From: Levilinea sp.
GTDB lineage: Bacteria; Chloroflexota; Anaerolineae; Anaerolineales; Anaerolineaceae
Length of the DNA stretch: 64,000 bases
Assembly: GCA_029975215.1 (NCBI GenBank)
Contig: JARKPO010000035.1
Coordinates: 209,217 to 273,216, forward strand
Reading direction: 5' to 3'
Part shown: positions 23,107 through 32,500 of the stretch, piece by piece
Layout of the letters: every line of letters begins with the position of its first letter
Numbering within the stretch: position 1 is the stretch's first letter
Notes under the pieces: generated by a model
Told to the model about the DNA's origin: nothing
What the model saw: the letters and a program-made list of their open reading frames with translations, nothing else
The model's database searches: none
Position numbers and translations under genes: made by a program

Positions 23107-23898
23107 TCAGGCGGCCTTGCGGCGCACGATATAGAACGTGTACGCCCCGTGCTCCTGTTTACGCGCTTCATCATAAATGGGGCGAGTGATCCCCAGCGTC
23201 AAAGCCAGGTTCCAGCGCGTGGGGGCTAAAATCCATCGTTTGAACAATTTTTGGCAGATGAGGGAGGGTAAGCCGAAGTAATGTCCCCATTCCAGGGTGT
23301 GCAGCGCCTGGGGTGAGAAGTAATGCCACCAACGTTCCACCTCAAACCCGGCACGGTTCAGCCGCTCGCCCCACACCTCCGGCGAATCACAGTGGTGGTG
23401 GCGGGAAATCCGGTTGAAAAAGGCCCGGTAGGCATTCGCCAGGCCCTTCAAGCCCACACGGTCGAAAAAATTGGATACCGACAAATTGGCCAAAAACTGA
23501 TGGTTGGGCACGCAAAAAATGAATATCGCCCCCGGCCGCAGCACCCGCGCCATCTCGGCCATCACTGCGTCCAAATCGGGGATATGCTCCAGCACCGAAT
23601 TGCTGATCGCGCTGGCGAAATAGCCGTCCGCAAACGGAATGCGGTCTCCCGCCCCCTGAATCACCAGGTGATAGCCGCCGCGCTGCGCCGCCTCACGCAC
23701 CGGCCCCGTCCACGGATCCAGGCCCACATCCAGCTTGCGGTCAAACGCTACCGTCGCAAAATGCCCATCTCCGCAGCCCAAATCCAACACCGGCCCGGGC
23801 AGCTCAAAATCCTGGTACACCCGCGCCTCAACTGCGCGCAGTACCCCCCGAAAATAGGGCATACCGCTGATCTGCTCCCACAAGAAGTCGCGTTCCAT
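23107..23898 (-). CDS. Class I SAM-dependent methyltransferase
   Basis: 263 residues. SAM-binding motif I is VLDLGCGDGHFATV, followed by an acidic residue in DVGLDPWTG, and motif IV/V-like ISNSVLEHIPDLDAVMAEMARVLRPGA, so it belongs to the UbiE/Methyltransf_11 group. The C-terminal part is basic and partly hydrophobic (HTLEWGHYFGLPSLICQKLF), which suggests it works close to the membrane. Position between a GT4 glycosyltransferase and a GT-C enzyme suggests methylation of a glycan or lipid-linked intermediate. That role is inferred from neighbours only. Confidence 0.85.
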   Translation of the reverse strand: MERDFLWEQISGMPYFRGVLRAVEARVYQDFELPGPVLDLGCGDGHFATVAFDRKLDVGLDPWTGPVREAAQRGGYHLVIQGAGDRIPFADGYFASAISNSVLEHIPDLDAVMAEMARVLRPGAIFIFCVPNHQFLANLSVSNFFDRVGLKGLANAYRAFFNRISRHHHCDSPEVWGERLNRAGFEVERWWHYFSPQALHTLEWGHYFGLPSLICQKLFKRWILAPTRWNLALTLGITRPIYDEARKQEHGAYTFYIVRRKAA

Positions 23899-23922
23899 GT
23901 CAGGTTGAAGTCCTTTCTGGGA

Positions 23923-25095
23923 TCAGGCCGCGCCGTTCAGTTCCCTGGAAATTTCGGCGAACAGCTTCTCATATTCAACAGCGATGGTATTGGGCAAATA
24001 ATGTTGGCGGATGGGTTCGGGGTCGCGCTGGTACTTCGCCCGTTGGCCCAGCACCTCAATCAGCGCATCCGCCAGGCCAGCAGAATCGCCAATTTGGATG
24101 ATCTTGCCCATCTCATGCACCGTCACCGGTTGACGCACCCCCGGCAGGTTCGAGGCCACGCACGGCACGCCGTTTAACATCGCCTCAATTTGCACCAAAC
24201 CAAAGGCTTCGGTGGAATTCAGGCTGGAAAGCACCAGCGCGTCAATATTGGGGTAAAAACGCGCCATTTGGGTTGGGTCCAACACCCCCAGGAACTTCCA
24301 ATGTCCCTCGGCCTGATAGCGCTCAATGCGCGGCCGCAAACGCTCCAGATAGGCCTCTTCGCCGATGATGTTCTGGTACGGCCCGGCGAACTGTACCTGC
24401 AAATCAGGATAAACCTCCAGCAGGCGCGGCATGGCGTCCAACAGTACCTCCACCCCCTTCTCGGTGGCAAAGCGTGCCGCCATCCCCACCACCGGCCGCT
24501 GGCCGCGGGGGTTGTTCTCGCGAGCAAAGGCCTGCACAGAATCCGCACTCACTTCCGGCAGTTCCACCGGTGGCGGAATCACATGCAGCTTGTTCAAATA
24601 GCGCCGCAGATACGGGGAATGTTCGGCGTAATCGCGCGTGTAGGTCACAAAGCGGTGAGTAAACAGCGCTGCCAGCCGGTTCATCACATGCACAGCCTGA
24701 TTAGCCAGCCAGGCCAAAGCCCCCGGCGGCATGATCAGATCGCAGTGATAGGTGATCACCGTGGGCTTCTTCAGCAGCCGCCCGCGCAGCGCCACCCCCG
24801 CCGCGTCGAACTGCGGCAGATGCAGCTGCACCACGTCACTTTCTTTCACCAGACGGCTGGCAATCCAGCCAAAGGTGGGCATGATCACGCCCTTGCTGAT
24901 GCGGAACCACACCGGCGCGCGCACAATACGAACCCCATCCTGCACTTCCTCAGCCGCCAAAGACGGATCATAACGCGAGGTCAGCACAGTCACCTGATGG
25001 CCGCGCCGTGCCCAGGCCTTGGCCAGTCGTTCGGCGTAAATGGTCAGGCCGCTGGTGTGCGGCCGGTAATAGGTCAATACGATCAGAATACGCAT
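23923..25095 (-). CDS. Glycosyltransferase family 4 (PimB-like) protein
   Basis: 390 residues from the ATG at 25095, two bases after the epimerase stop. The N-terminal Rossmann half begins MRILIVLTYYRPHTSGLTIY, where the acceptor-binding glycine loop is expected. The C-terminal half has GMAARFATEKGVEVLLDAM, a donor-binding motif, and the EX7E-like signature EAFGLVQIEAMLNGVP (Glu-Ala-Phe ... Glu-Ala). GT4 enzymes are retaining transferases using nucleotide sugars on the cytoplasmic side, often on phosphatidylinositol or polyprenyl lipids. It probably adds an early sugar of the glycan finished by the GT-C proteins downstream. Confidence 0.92.
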   Translation of the reverse strand: MRILIVLTYYRPHTSGLTIYAERLAKAWARRGHQVTVLTSRYDPSLAAEEVQDGVRIVRAPVWFRISKGVIMPTFGWIASRLVKESDVVQLHLPQFDAAGVALRGRLLKKPTVITYHCDLIMPPGALAWLANQAVHVMNRLAALFTHRFVTYTRDYAEHSPYLRRYLNKLHVIPPPVELPEVSADSVQAFARENNPRGQRPVVGMAARFATEKGVEVLLDAMPRLLEVYPDLQVQFAGPYQNIIGEEAYLERLRPRIERYQAEGHWKFLGVLDPTQMARFYPNIDALVLSSLNSTEAFGLVQIEAMLNGVPCVASNLPGVRQPVTVHEMGKIIQIGDSAGLADALIEVLGQRAKYQRDPEPIRQHYLPNTIAVEYEKLFAEISRELNGAA

Positions 25096-25097
25096 GG

Positions 25098-26126
25098 CTA
25101 CGCGAAAATCTCCCGATTGGCTTTGACCCACTCAAACAGTTCGCGCAGCCCGGCTCGCACCCCGTAACGCGGCTGCCAGCCCAGCACATGCTCGGCCTTA
25201 CGAATGTCCGAAACGTATATCCGCTGGTCGCCGGGCCGCCAATCGCCCAGCGCCACCGGAACGGCGTGTCCCACGGCCTGTTCCAGCATCGGCTGAAATT
25301 CCTTCCACACCGAAATGACATTATCCACGCCGCCGCCCACGTTGAAAACCTGCCCTGCGCTGCGGTTCAGATGGCTCAAGGCCGCGTCGTAGGCATCCAG
25401 TAAATCTTCCACAAAGAGCACATCCCGCACCTGCTTGCCGTCCCCATAAATGCTGATCGGCTTACCCGTCAGCGCTGCAATCACAAACCAGGCCAGCCAG
25501 CCCTGATCCTCCACGCCAAACTGGCGCGGGCCGTAAATGCAGCTCTGGCGCATGACCACCGTCGGCAGATCGTAAATGCGGTGATAGTCGCGCACGTATT
25601 GGTCGCCGCAGCCCTTTGAACAGCCGTAGGGCGAATGAAAATCCAGCGGCTGCGCCTCGGAAATGCCGAAGGGGAAATCCGCGTAGCGGTAGCGAGTCTC
25701 TTCTTCCACCACCGCCACCTCTTCCATCCCGCCGTACACTTTGTTGGTGGAGGCGTACACCACCGCCGGGAACCTGCCCGAAGCGCGTGCCGCTTCCAGC
25801 ATGTTAAACGTACCCAGAGCGTTAATTTCAAAATCCTCGCGCGGATGGGTCACCGAGGTGGTCACCGCCACCTGCGCCGCCAGATGGACGATCACGTCTC
25901 GATCCGCCGCCGCCTGCTGCAGCGCCTGCGCATCGCGCACGTCCGCCGCGATCAATTGAAACGAATCTTTGCCGTGCTTGCTCCGCAGCCATTCCAAATT
26001 GCGCTGGGCGCCGCTGCGCGACAGATTATCAAACACCACCACATCTTCACCGCGCGCTAACAGGCGGTTAACATAATTTGAGCCGATGAACCCGGCTCCT
26101 CCCGTGACAAGATAACGCTTGGACAT
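25098..26126 (-). CDS. NAD-dependent epimerase, CDP-tyvelose (CDP-paratose 2-) epimerase-like
   Basis: 342 residues from the ATG at 26126 (GGAG 8 bases upstream; the ATG at 26144 has its SD too close). Extended SDR fold: NAD-binding GGAGFIGSN near the N-terminus and catalytic YGCSK (Tyr-X3-Lys) in HSPYGCSKGCGDQYVRDY. The stretch around TNKVYGGME, RQSCIYGPRQFG and DQGWLAWF is characteristic of CDP-paratose 2-epimerases (RfbE type) rather than UDP-glucose 4-epimerases. It would make a 3,6-dideoxyhexose nucleotide or a related sugar. The other dideoxysugar genes are not in this window, so the exact substrate is open. Confidence 0.85.
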   Translation of the reverse strand: MSKRYLVTGGAGFIGSNYVNRLLARGEDVVVFDNLSRSGAQRNLEWLRSKHGKDSFQLIAADVRDAQALQQAAADRDVIVHLAAQVAVTTSVTHPREDFEINALGTFNMLEAARASGRFPAVVYASTNKVYGGMEEVAVVEEETRYRYADFPFGISEAQPLDFHSPYGCSKGCGDQYVRDYHRIYDLPTVVMRQSCIYGPRQFGVEDQGWLAWFVIAALTGKPISIYGDGKQVRDVLFVEDLLDAYDAALSHLNRSAGQVFNVGGGVDNVISVWKEFQPMLEQAVGHAVPVALGDWRPGDQRIYVSDIRKAEHVLGWQPRYGVRAGLRELFEWVKANREIFA

Positions 26127-26168
26127 CGCTCGTGCTCCATCCATCCTTCAGTTGATTAAACGAAAAAA

Positions 26169-27179
26169 TCACGCCCGCGGTTCCTGAGTGCGCAGCTGCG
26201 CGCTCAGCGAACCCAAAGAACGCCCTTCTTTCACCAATCCGATAAATCCAAAAATACCTGTGACCGCAAAATTGATAAAGTGCATCAAAATAGCGTACGC
26301 CAGCGCAGACGAATTATCCACACCCAACACCGCCAGCGCACCCACCACCGCTGCCTCAAAAACGCCCAGAGCCGCTGGGGCCGACGGCACCGCCACACCC
26401 AAAGCCAGCACGCTGTCGATAAACATCGGCCACCATAACGGCACCTGCGGCACCAGGGTGAACAGCATCACGTAATGCACGGCCACCCACAGCACCCAGG
26501 AGATCACAATCCAGAACAGGGCGGCCAAAAACTGGCTGGGGCGGGTTAGCACCCGCAGACCTTCCAGCAGCGAAGCCACCCGCGGCACAATCCAACGTTC
26601 CACAAAGGCCCAACGCTGACCCAGTTTCAGGATAAAGGCCTGCACACGCTCATTAAAGCGCGCCATCCCATACAGACCGGTCAATCCCAGCACCACCAGT
26701 CCCAGGGTCACCACGGCAAAGGGGCGCGCCCATTCAGCGCCCAGGGCCAGCGGCAGCGTGCTCAGCAGCATTCCCGCCGCAATCGCCAGATCAAAGGCGC
26801 GTTCAATCACAATCGTTGAGAGCACATGCAGCGGGCCCAGGCCGCTCGCCTGACCCATGAACACCGCCCGCCCTACCTCGCCCATGCGCAGCGGGAACAG
26901 GTTGTTCAGCAAATAGCCTTCGTTAATGATAAAAAAACTTTGCGAGACCGTCGGACGGTGATTCAAAAGTACACGCCATCCGTTGGCGCGCGTCCACAGC
27001 GAGACGACGGTCAACGCCACCGCAGCGGCCACCGGCAGCGGCTGAATGCTTTGAAAGGCCGTGCGCAGCTCTTCCCAGCGGGCCAGCCGGAAGACAATCA
27101 CCAAAGCCACCAGGCTGATGATCACACCCGGCAGCCAACCCCGCACGCGCATCCATACACTCCGCGCGCCGCTGCTCAC
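26169..27179 (-). CDS. UPF0104 / lysylphosphatidylglycerol-synthase-type transmembrane protein
   Basis: 336 residues from a GTG at 27179 whose GTGA overlaps the lepA stop by 4 bases (GGAGG just upstream); an ATG at 27152 is the alternative. About 8 membrane segments. Family patterns: [38 protein letters not shown], and [20 protein letters not shown]. The same domain forms the membrane part of MprF flippases and of archaeal AglD. In this setting it is a candidate lipid-linked-sugar flippase or a GT-associated membrane protein. It translationally couples lepA to the glycan genes. Confidence 0.85.
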   Translation of the reverse strand: MSSGARSVWMRVRGWLPGVIISLVALVIVFRLARWEELRTAFQSIQPLPVAAAVALTVVSLWTRANGWRVLLNHRPTVSQSFFIINEGYLLNNLFPLRMGEVGRAVFMGQASGLGPLHVLSTIVIERAFDLAIAAGMLLSTLPLALGAEWARPFAVVTLGLVVLGLTGLYGMARFNERVQAFILKLGQRWAFVERWIVPRVASLLEGLRVLTRPSQFLAALFWIVISWVLWVAVHYVMLFTLVPQVPLWWPMFIDSVLALGVAVPSAPAALGVFEAAVVGALAVLGVDNSSALAYAILMHFINFAVTGIFGFIGLVKEGRSLGSLSAQLRTQEPRA

Positions 27180-28972
27180 TCCTCCTCCAGCCTCAGCACC
27201 GCCATGAAAGCATCCTGCGGAATTTCCACACTGCCCACCATCTTCATGCGGCGCTTGCCCCGTTTTTGTTTTTCCAACAGCTTTTTCTTGCGGGTGATGT
27301 CGCCGCCGTAGCATTTGGCCAGCACATCCTTGCGCACCGCTTTCACGTTGGCGCGCGAGATGATCCGCCCCCCCGAAGAAGCCTGAATCGCCACGTCGAA
27401 CAGCTGCCGCGGGATCAACTCTTTCAGCTTGCTCACCAGGGCCTGCCCCTTATGATAGGCATTTTCCTTGTGCACAATCGCCGCCAGCGCGTCCACCGGC
27501 TCGCCGCCCACCAGCACTTCCAGTTTCACCAGATTACCGGGGCGGTATTCCAGAAACTGATAATCCATCGAGGCATAGCCCCGTGAGCGGGATTTCAACG
27601 CGTCAAAGAAGTCCACAATCAATTCCGACAGGGGAATTTCAAAATTCAACTGCACCCGGTTGGGCGCGGGGTGTTCCTGGCTCACAAACACGCCGCGGCG
27701 CTTGCTGATCAAATCCATGATCGTGCCGAAATAATCCGTCGGCGAGAAGATTTGCAGCGCCATCCACGGCTCGCGGATTTCGCTAATCAGGCTCTCATCA
27801 GGAAGCTGCGCTGGGGAATCCACCCGCAGCACCTCTCCATCCGCCAGAATCACTTCGTATTCCACCGACGGTGCCGTGACCACGATATCCAGGTCGTATT
27901 CACGTTCCAGCCGTTCCTGGATGATCTCCATGTGGAACAGGCCCAAAAAGCCGCAGCGGAAACCAAAATTCAGTGCCTGTGAGGTCTCTGGCTCAAACAC
28001 CAATGAAGCGTCATTTAACTGCAGTTTGTCCAAGGCGTCACGCAAATCGGGGTAATCTTCGCCTTCTGTTGGGTAAATGCCCGCAAACACCATCGGCTTA
28101 GCCTTGCGGTAGCCCGGCAGCGCAGCCGCTGCCGGCCTCTGCGGGTTAGTGAAGGTGTCGCCCACCCGGCATTCCGCTACGGTCTTCAGGCCGGTGGCCA
28201 CATAGCCCACGTCCCCGGCACGCAGCGCATCCACAGGGCGCATCCCCGGTGAAAAGACGCCGATTTCTACCGGCTTCACCACGGCCCCCGTAGCCATCAG
28301 CTTCAGCGAATCACCGCTGCGAATTTCGCCCTCATTCACACGCACATAAGCGATCACGCCCTTGTACGAGTCGTAATGCGAATCAAAGATCAAAGCACGC
28401 AGCGGCTCGGCGGCGTCGCCTTTGGGCGGCGGCACCTGCCGCACCACCAGTTCCAGCACCTGCTCAACGTTGATCCCCTCTTTAGCTGAAATGCGTACGA
28501 TCTCTTCCGCCGGGTAGCCCATCAGGTTTTCCAGTTCCTGAGCCACTTCGTCCGGGCGCGCCGAAGGAAGATCAATTTTGTTGATCACCGGGATAATCGC
28601 CAGGTCCGATTCCAACGCCAGGTAAAGATTGGCCAGCGTCTGCGCCTCAATCCCCTGAGTTGCATCCACAATCAGTAAAGCCCCTTCACAGGCGGCCAAC
28701 GCGCGGCTGACCTCATAGCTGAAGTCCACATGGCCGGGGGTGTCAATCAGATTAAGTTCGTAATCCAAGCCGTCCTGAGCGGTGTACACCATGCGTACCG
28801 CCGACGCCTTAATCGTGACCCCCTTCTCCCGCTCCAGGTCCATCGTATCCAGAACTTGATTCATCATATCGCGTTCTGAAATCGTACCGGTAAGTTGAAG
28901 CAGCCGGTCAGCCAGGGTTGACTTACCGTGATCAACGTGCGCAATAATGCAGAAGTTTCGAATATGTTCCAT
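27176..28972 (-). CDS. lepA: Elongation factor 4 (LepA), back-translocating GTPase
   Basis: 598 residues, the normal length. The second of two adjacent ATGs (28972) is chosen because GGGGA lies 6 bases upstream; the first (28975) leaves only 3. G1 is [10 protein letters not shown]3 DTPGHVDF, G4 NKIDLPSA. The LepA-specific C-terminal domain is present ([19 protein letters not shown] ... [15 protein letters not shown]). The factor acts on stalled ribosomes and is often membrane-associated. It is the first gene of the minus-strand run. A TATACT -10-like element lies immediately upstream (28992-28987), without a good -35. Confidence 0.98.
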   Translation of the reverse strand: MEHIRNFCIIAHVDHGKSTLADRLLQLTGTISERDMMNQVLDTMDLEREKGVTIKASAVRMVYTAQDGLDYELNLIDTPGHVDFSYEVSRALAACEGALLIVDATQGIEAQTLANLYLALESDLAIIPVINKIDLPSARPDEVAQELENLMGYPAEEIVRISAKEGINVEQVLELVVRQVPPPKGDAAEPLRALIFDSHYDSYKGVIAYVRVNEGEIRSGDSLKLMATGAVVKPVEIGVFSPGMRPVDALRAGDVGYVATGLKTVAECRVGDTFTNPQRPAAAALPGYRKAKPMVFAGIYPTEGEDYPDLRDALDKLQLNDASLVFEPETSQALNFGFRCGFLGLFHMEIIQERLEREYDLDIVVTAPSVEYEVILADGEVLRVDSPAQLPDESLISEIREPWMALQIFSPTDYFGTIMDLISKRRGVFVSQEHPAPNRVQLNFEIPLSELIVDFFDALKSRSRGYASMDYQFLEYRPGNLVKLEVLVGGEPVDALAAIVHKENAYHKGQALVSKLKELIPRQLFDVAIQASSGGRIISRANVKAVRKDVLAKCYGGDITRKKKLLEKQKRGKRRMKMVGSVEIPQDAFMAVLRLEEE

Positions 28973-29124
28973 CATAAATCCCCCAAAGTATAACCGATTT
29001 TTTGCCGCTCGCACGGCTTTTGCTGTCCCTTCTTGCGCACATCCAGCCCGCTTCCCTCCCCCACACGCCCCAGCATAGGTTAAAATGGGAACATCCTGAC
29101 TTACTCAAGGCCCATACACCTCTG

Positions 29125-31521
29125 ATGACCGTTTCTGCACCTTCTCAATCCTCTACCCGCACCTCCCGTTTCTCGTGGGGTTTTTTGTTTGATCTCCTGC
29201 TGGCCTTGCTCATTTTGGTCGGCATCCTCTTCCGCTTCTCTTGGACTAACTGGAGCCAGGGGACCAGCCTGCACCCAGATGAGTACGGCCTCACCAACAC
29301 CCTCACCCAGCTCAACATCCCCACCACGTTGGACGAGTATTTCAATACGCGCCTATCGCCCATCAGCCCCTACGCCAAATACAACGCGGATGGAACCCTG
29401 GTGTCCAACGGCCCAGATAACCGCATGCGCTGGGGGCAGTGGCCCATCATCCTGCTGCGCTGGTTTGGCGAACAAACCGGCAGCACCGGTTACGACGAGA
29501 TTCGCCAGATGGGGCGCTCTCTCTCTGCTGTGGCCGATACGCTCTCCATCCTGATCCTCATCCTGATCGGCACGCGCCTCTACGGACGGCGAGCCGGTCT
29601 GATGGCGGGCGCGCTCAGCTCCCTGGCGGTCATGCAGATTCAGCAGTCTCATTTCATGACCTCCGATAATTTCGCCGCGCTCTTTACCACTCTGGCGGTA
29701 TATGCTGCCGTGCGCGCCGCCCAAGCCCCCGCAGCCGTGCGCCCCGCCCAGCCAGAAACCGCCCGCTACCGCCCATCCAGGGCAGCCCTGGGGTGGTTTG
29801 CCCTCTTCGGCCTGAGCTTTGGCATGGCGATGGCCTCGCGCATCAATTTGCTGCCTCTGGCGGGGATCATCATCCTGGCCGCCTTCATCAGCGTTGCCGA
29901 TCTCAAACTGCGCTCCCAAAGCGACCTGCGCCGTGTACTTGCCGCTGCGGCTGTGGGGCTGGCCGTGGCTGGGCTGGTCTCTCTGCTCACCTTCCGCCTA
30001 TGCCAACCCATGACCTTCCGCGCCGCAAGCGGCGACACCACCTTCTTCACCTTGCATCTCAACCAGGATTGGCTGGACAGCATGAAGGTGGCTCAGGCCG
30101 AATCCAGCGGTCAGGGCGGCGGCCCGCCCGCCGAACAGTGGGCCAACCGTCCGGCCATCCTTTTCCCATTGATGAATATGGTCGTGTGGGGCATGGGCCC
30201 CTTCCTCGGCCTGACCGCCTGGTCGGGTCTGCTCTATGCGGCCTGGCGTTCCTTCAAGCGCGCTGAGTGGCGTCAGCACCTGCTGCCGGTGGTGTGGGCG
30301 GGTGGATATTTCCTCTTCATGGGCACGCGCTGGGTCAAATCCATCCGCTACTTCCTGCCCATCTACCCCATTCTGGCCCTGCTGGCTGCCTGGCTGCTGT
30401 TAACGCTTTGGCGGCGAGCGGCAGCCCACCCCCTGCGCAAAAGTCTGGTCGGGGCGCTCACCGCCCTGGTGCTGGTCGGTACCCTGCTGTGGGCCAACGC
30501 CTTCACAACGGCTGTCTACCGCCAGCCGCACACCCGTCTGCGCGCCACCACCTGGATCTTCCACAACATCCCTGCCCCCTTCATGCTCCACCTTTCGGCC
30601 GACAGCGGCCCTTTCACGGAGCCTCTGGGCGCGCCCGACGGCTTATTGATCACCTCCAACGCACCCTTCTCACAACCCTTCGTGCTGCCTGACCCCGGCA
30701 GACTGGAAAGCATCAGCCTGTCGCGTCCCGCGGTAGAAGGCATGGCCGCTGCAGAAACGCCGCTCACCCTATCCATCAGCAGCGACGCCAACAATACCGA
30801 AATCTTGGGTCAGGCTGTCCTGCGCCTGCCTGCGCAAGCAAAAGATCAGCCGGTGGGAACCTACGCCGCCCAATTTGACCCGCCCATCGCTCTGCAGAAC
30901 GGCGTGCCCTATTACCTGCACCTCAGCGTCGAGGGGTCCAGCGCCGTGCGTCTGTACCGCACCGTTTTGGCCAACGAAAGCTGGGATGAGGGTCTGCCCG
31001 TGCCCTTCGATAACCGCGACCCCTTCGGCCAGTATTACCGCGGCCTGACGGTGGAGGCCCGCTGGTATGACGACGCCAACAAGAAGGCCATGTATGTAGA
31101 AACCCTCACCCAGGCCGATGTGCTCATTCTGCCTTCTCAGCGCGCCATCTGGTCTTCAGCCCGCATCCCCGTCACCTACCCTATGACCCTGGAGTATTAC
31201 CGCGCCCTGTTTGACGGCCGCCTGGGGTTTGAAAAGGCTGCTCTCTTCACCGCCCCCTGGAAATTCGGCCCCTTACAGGTGTCCGATGTGGGCGGCACCC
31301 TGGCCTGGGGACGCGAACCCACTTTGCCCCTCTTTAATTATAATTTCTTCGCCGCCGAAGAGGCCTTCAGCGTCTATGACCACCCGCCGGTGTGGATTTT
31401 CACCAAACGCGCCGATTTTAGTCCCGCCGCAGTGCTGGATGTGCTCAACGCCGTCAATTTGGATGCGGTGGAGGTGCAGTCCCCGCGCAACGCCACCCCG
31501 CTTTACGATCAAAACCCCTGA
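29125..31521 (+). CDS. GT-C (GT39-like) membrane protein, paralogue of the N-half of the 15549-20846 fusion
   Basis: 798 residues from the ATG at 29125; upstream in-frame sequence to 29002 overlaps the lepA leader and lacks homology. First external loop LHPDEYGLT (Asp52-Glu53), QIQQSHFMTSDNF, RYFLPIYPILALLAAW, then a large extracytoplasmic beta region. Blocks such as WDEGLPVPFDNRDPF, ARIPVTYPMTLEYYRALF and EAFSVYDHPPVWIFTKRADF align with WDDGLPLALQGNSPF, VRIPERYPLTTAYFRALL and ETFTVYDHPKVMVFQKRADY in the fusion. It ends where the fusion's YYY half would begin. Predicted polyprenyl-phosphate-sugar transferase at the outer membrane face. Divergent from lepA; a weak TAAAAT lies at 29081. Confidence 0.85.
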   Translation: MTVSAPSQSSTRTSRFSWGFLFDLLLALLILVGILFRFSWTNWSQGTSLHPDEYGLTNTLTQLNIPTTLDEYFNTRLSPISPYAKYNADGTLVSNGPDNRMRWGQWPIILLRWFGEQTGSTGYDEIRQMGRSLSAVADTLSILILILIGTRLYGRRAGLMAGALSSLAVMQIQQSHFMTSDNFAALFTTLAVYAAVRAAQAPAAVRPAQPETARYRPSRAALGWFALFGLSFGMAMASRINLLPLAGIIILAAFISVADLKLRSQSDLRRVLAAAAVGLAVAGLVSLLTFRLCQPMTFRAASGDTTFFTLHLNQDWLDSMKVAQAESSGQGGGPPAEQWANRPAILFPLMNMVVWGMGPFLGLTAWSGLLYAAWRSFKRAEWRQHLLPVVWAGGYFLFMGTRWVKSIRYFLPIYPILALLAAWLLLTLWRRAAAHPLRKSLVGALTALVLVGTLLWANAFTTAVYRQPHTRLRATTWIFHNIPAPFMLHLSADSGPFTEPLGAPDGLLITSNAPFSQPFVLPDPGRLESISLSRPAVEGMAAAETPLTLSISSDANNTEILGQAVLRLPAQAKDQPVGTYAAQFDPPIALQNGVPYYLHLSVEGSSAVRLYRTVLANESWDEGLPVPFDNRDPFGQYYRGLTVEARWYDDANKKAMYVETLTQADVLILPSQRAIWSSARIPVTYPMTLEYYRALFDGRLGFEKAALFTAPWKFGPLQVSDVGGTLAWGREPTLPLFNYNFFAAEEAFSVYDHPPVWIFTKRADFSPAAVLDVLNAVNLDAVEVQSPRNATPLYDQNP

Positions 31522-31531
31522 TCTCCCCCTC

Positions 31532-31569
31532 GAAAAAATCGACGGCCTCAAGGATGCTTGAGGCCGTCG
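31532..31569. terminator. Intrinsic terminator between convergent GT-C gene and tlyA
   Basis: Perfect 13-bp stem 31540-31552 with 31557-31569 and a 4-base loop. An A6 run at 31533-31538 becomes a U-tract on the minus strand, so it best terminates tlyA. The plus-strand side lacks a T-run. Confidence 0.85.
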
Positions 31570-31619
31570 GTGTGTTAACAAGGTTTCCCTGTACGTGGTT
31601 CGCCTGGGGTTCACATCAT

Positions 31620-32438
31620 TTACTGGGGGTCATCCGCTGTATCCTCAGGAACCACGGCTGCGATACGCGCCTCCAGATCCGCGCTCTCCGCGCCAGATGG
31701 CCAGCGCAGCAGCGTCAAAAACTCAGTGTTGCCCTTAGGTCCGTGCAGCGGCGAGCGGATCAGCCCCTCCACGCCAAAGCCCTCCCGCACTGCCGCCCCC
31801 AACACCTCACGCAGCACGCTGCGGTGCACCGCCGGGTCGCGGATCACCCCTTCACCTTTGGCCGCGTCCGCCCGCCCGGCTTCAAACTGCGGCTTGATCA
31901 ACGCCACCACCCGCCCCCCCGCTGAGCTGTCAAACCAGCCCCGCACCACCGGCAGCAGAATGCGCAGCGAGATAAACGACGCGTCCATCACCACCAGCCG
32001 CACCGCCTCAGGCAGCTTTTCCACATGCCGCGCGTTGGTTCGCTCCATCGAAATCACCCGCGGGTCAGTACGCAGCTTCCAATGCAAAATGCCGTAGCCC
32101 ACATCAATCGCGTACACTTTTGCGGCCCCATATTGGAGCATACAGTCGGTAAAGCCCCCGGTTGAAGCTCCCACATCCGCGCACACCCACCCGCTCAGAT
32201 CAGTCAGCCCAAAGCCTTCTAACGCCGGTTCCAGCTTCTCCCCCCCGCGCGAGACGTATTTCGGCCCGTGTTCCACGGTCAGCTCGGCACGCTCCAGCAC
32301 TTTCACCGCTGGTTTCAGCACCACCTGCCCGTCCACGCGCACCTGCCCGGCCATTACCAGGCGCTGCGCCTGGCTGCGGCTTTCAGCCAGGCCTCGTTCG
32401 GTTAATAAAAGATCCAGACGTTGTTTTTCCATCCTCAC
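31620..32438 (-). CDS. tlyA: TlyA-family rRNA (cytidine-2'-O)-methyltransferase
   Basis: 272 residues. N-terminal S4 RNA-binding domain (QRLDLLLTERGLAESRSQAQ ... GQVRVDG), then an FtsJ/RrmJ Rossmann domain with CADVGASTGGFTDCML for SAM binding, VYAIDVGYG and a catalytic Lys/Asp set (VVMDASFIS, ALIKPQFE). TlyA methylates 16S and 23S rRNA in actinobacteria. Start: GTG at 32438 has AAGG 7 bases upstream; the ATG at 32432 is the alternative. Divergent from the UbiA-family gene, with 62 bases between starts. Confidence 0.93.
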   Translation of the reverse strand: MRMEKQRLDLLLTERGLAESRSQAQRLVMAGQVRVDGQVVLKPAVKVLERAELTVEHGPKYVSRGGEKLEPALEGFGLTDLSGWVCADVGASTGGFTDCMLQYGAAKVYAIDVGYGILHWKLRTDPRVISMERTNARHVEKLPEAVRLVVMDASFISLRILLPVVRGWFDSSAGGRVVALIKPQFEAGRADAAKGEGVIRDPAVHRSVLREVLGAAVREGFGVEGLIRSPLHGPKGNTEFLTLLRWPSGAESADLEARIAAVVPEDTADDPQ

Positions 32439-32484
32439 AATTGTACCTTACCCTCGCTTCGATACGCTCTTTTCTGCCAACTTA

Positions 32485-32493
32485 TGCTAAAAT
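32485..32493 (+). promoter_or_regulatory. Extended -10 promoter of the UbiA-mvk-ipk-dgt-greA run
   Basis: TGCTAAAAT, with the -10 hexamer at 32488-32493. The expected start falls at about 32500, at or next to the ATG at 32501, so the transcript should be leaderless or nearly so. No Shine-Dalgarno is visible before that ATG. Confidence 0.65.
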
Positions 32494-32500
32494 TTTCCCT

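Noticed and set aside
32162..32500. N-terminal extension of the UbiA-family protein
   Set aside because: It lies opposite tlyA, is Pro/Arg-rich, and the TGCTAAAAT promoter lies inside it.
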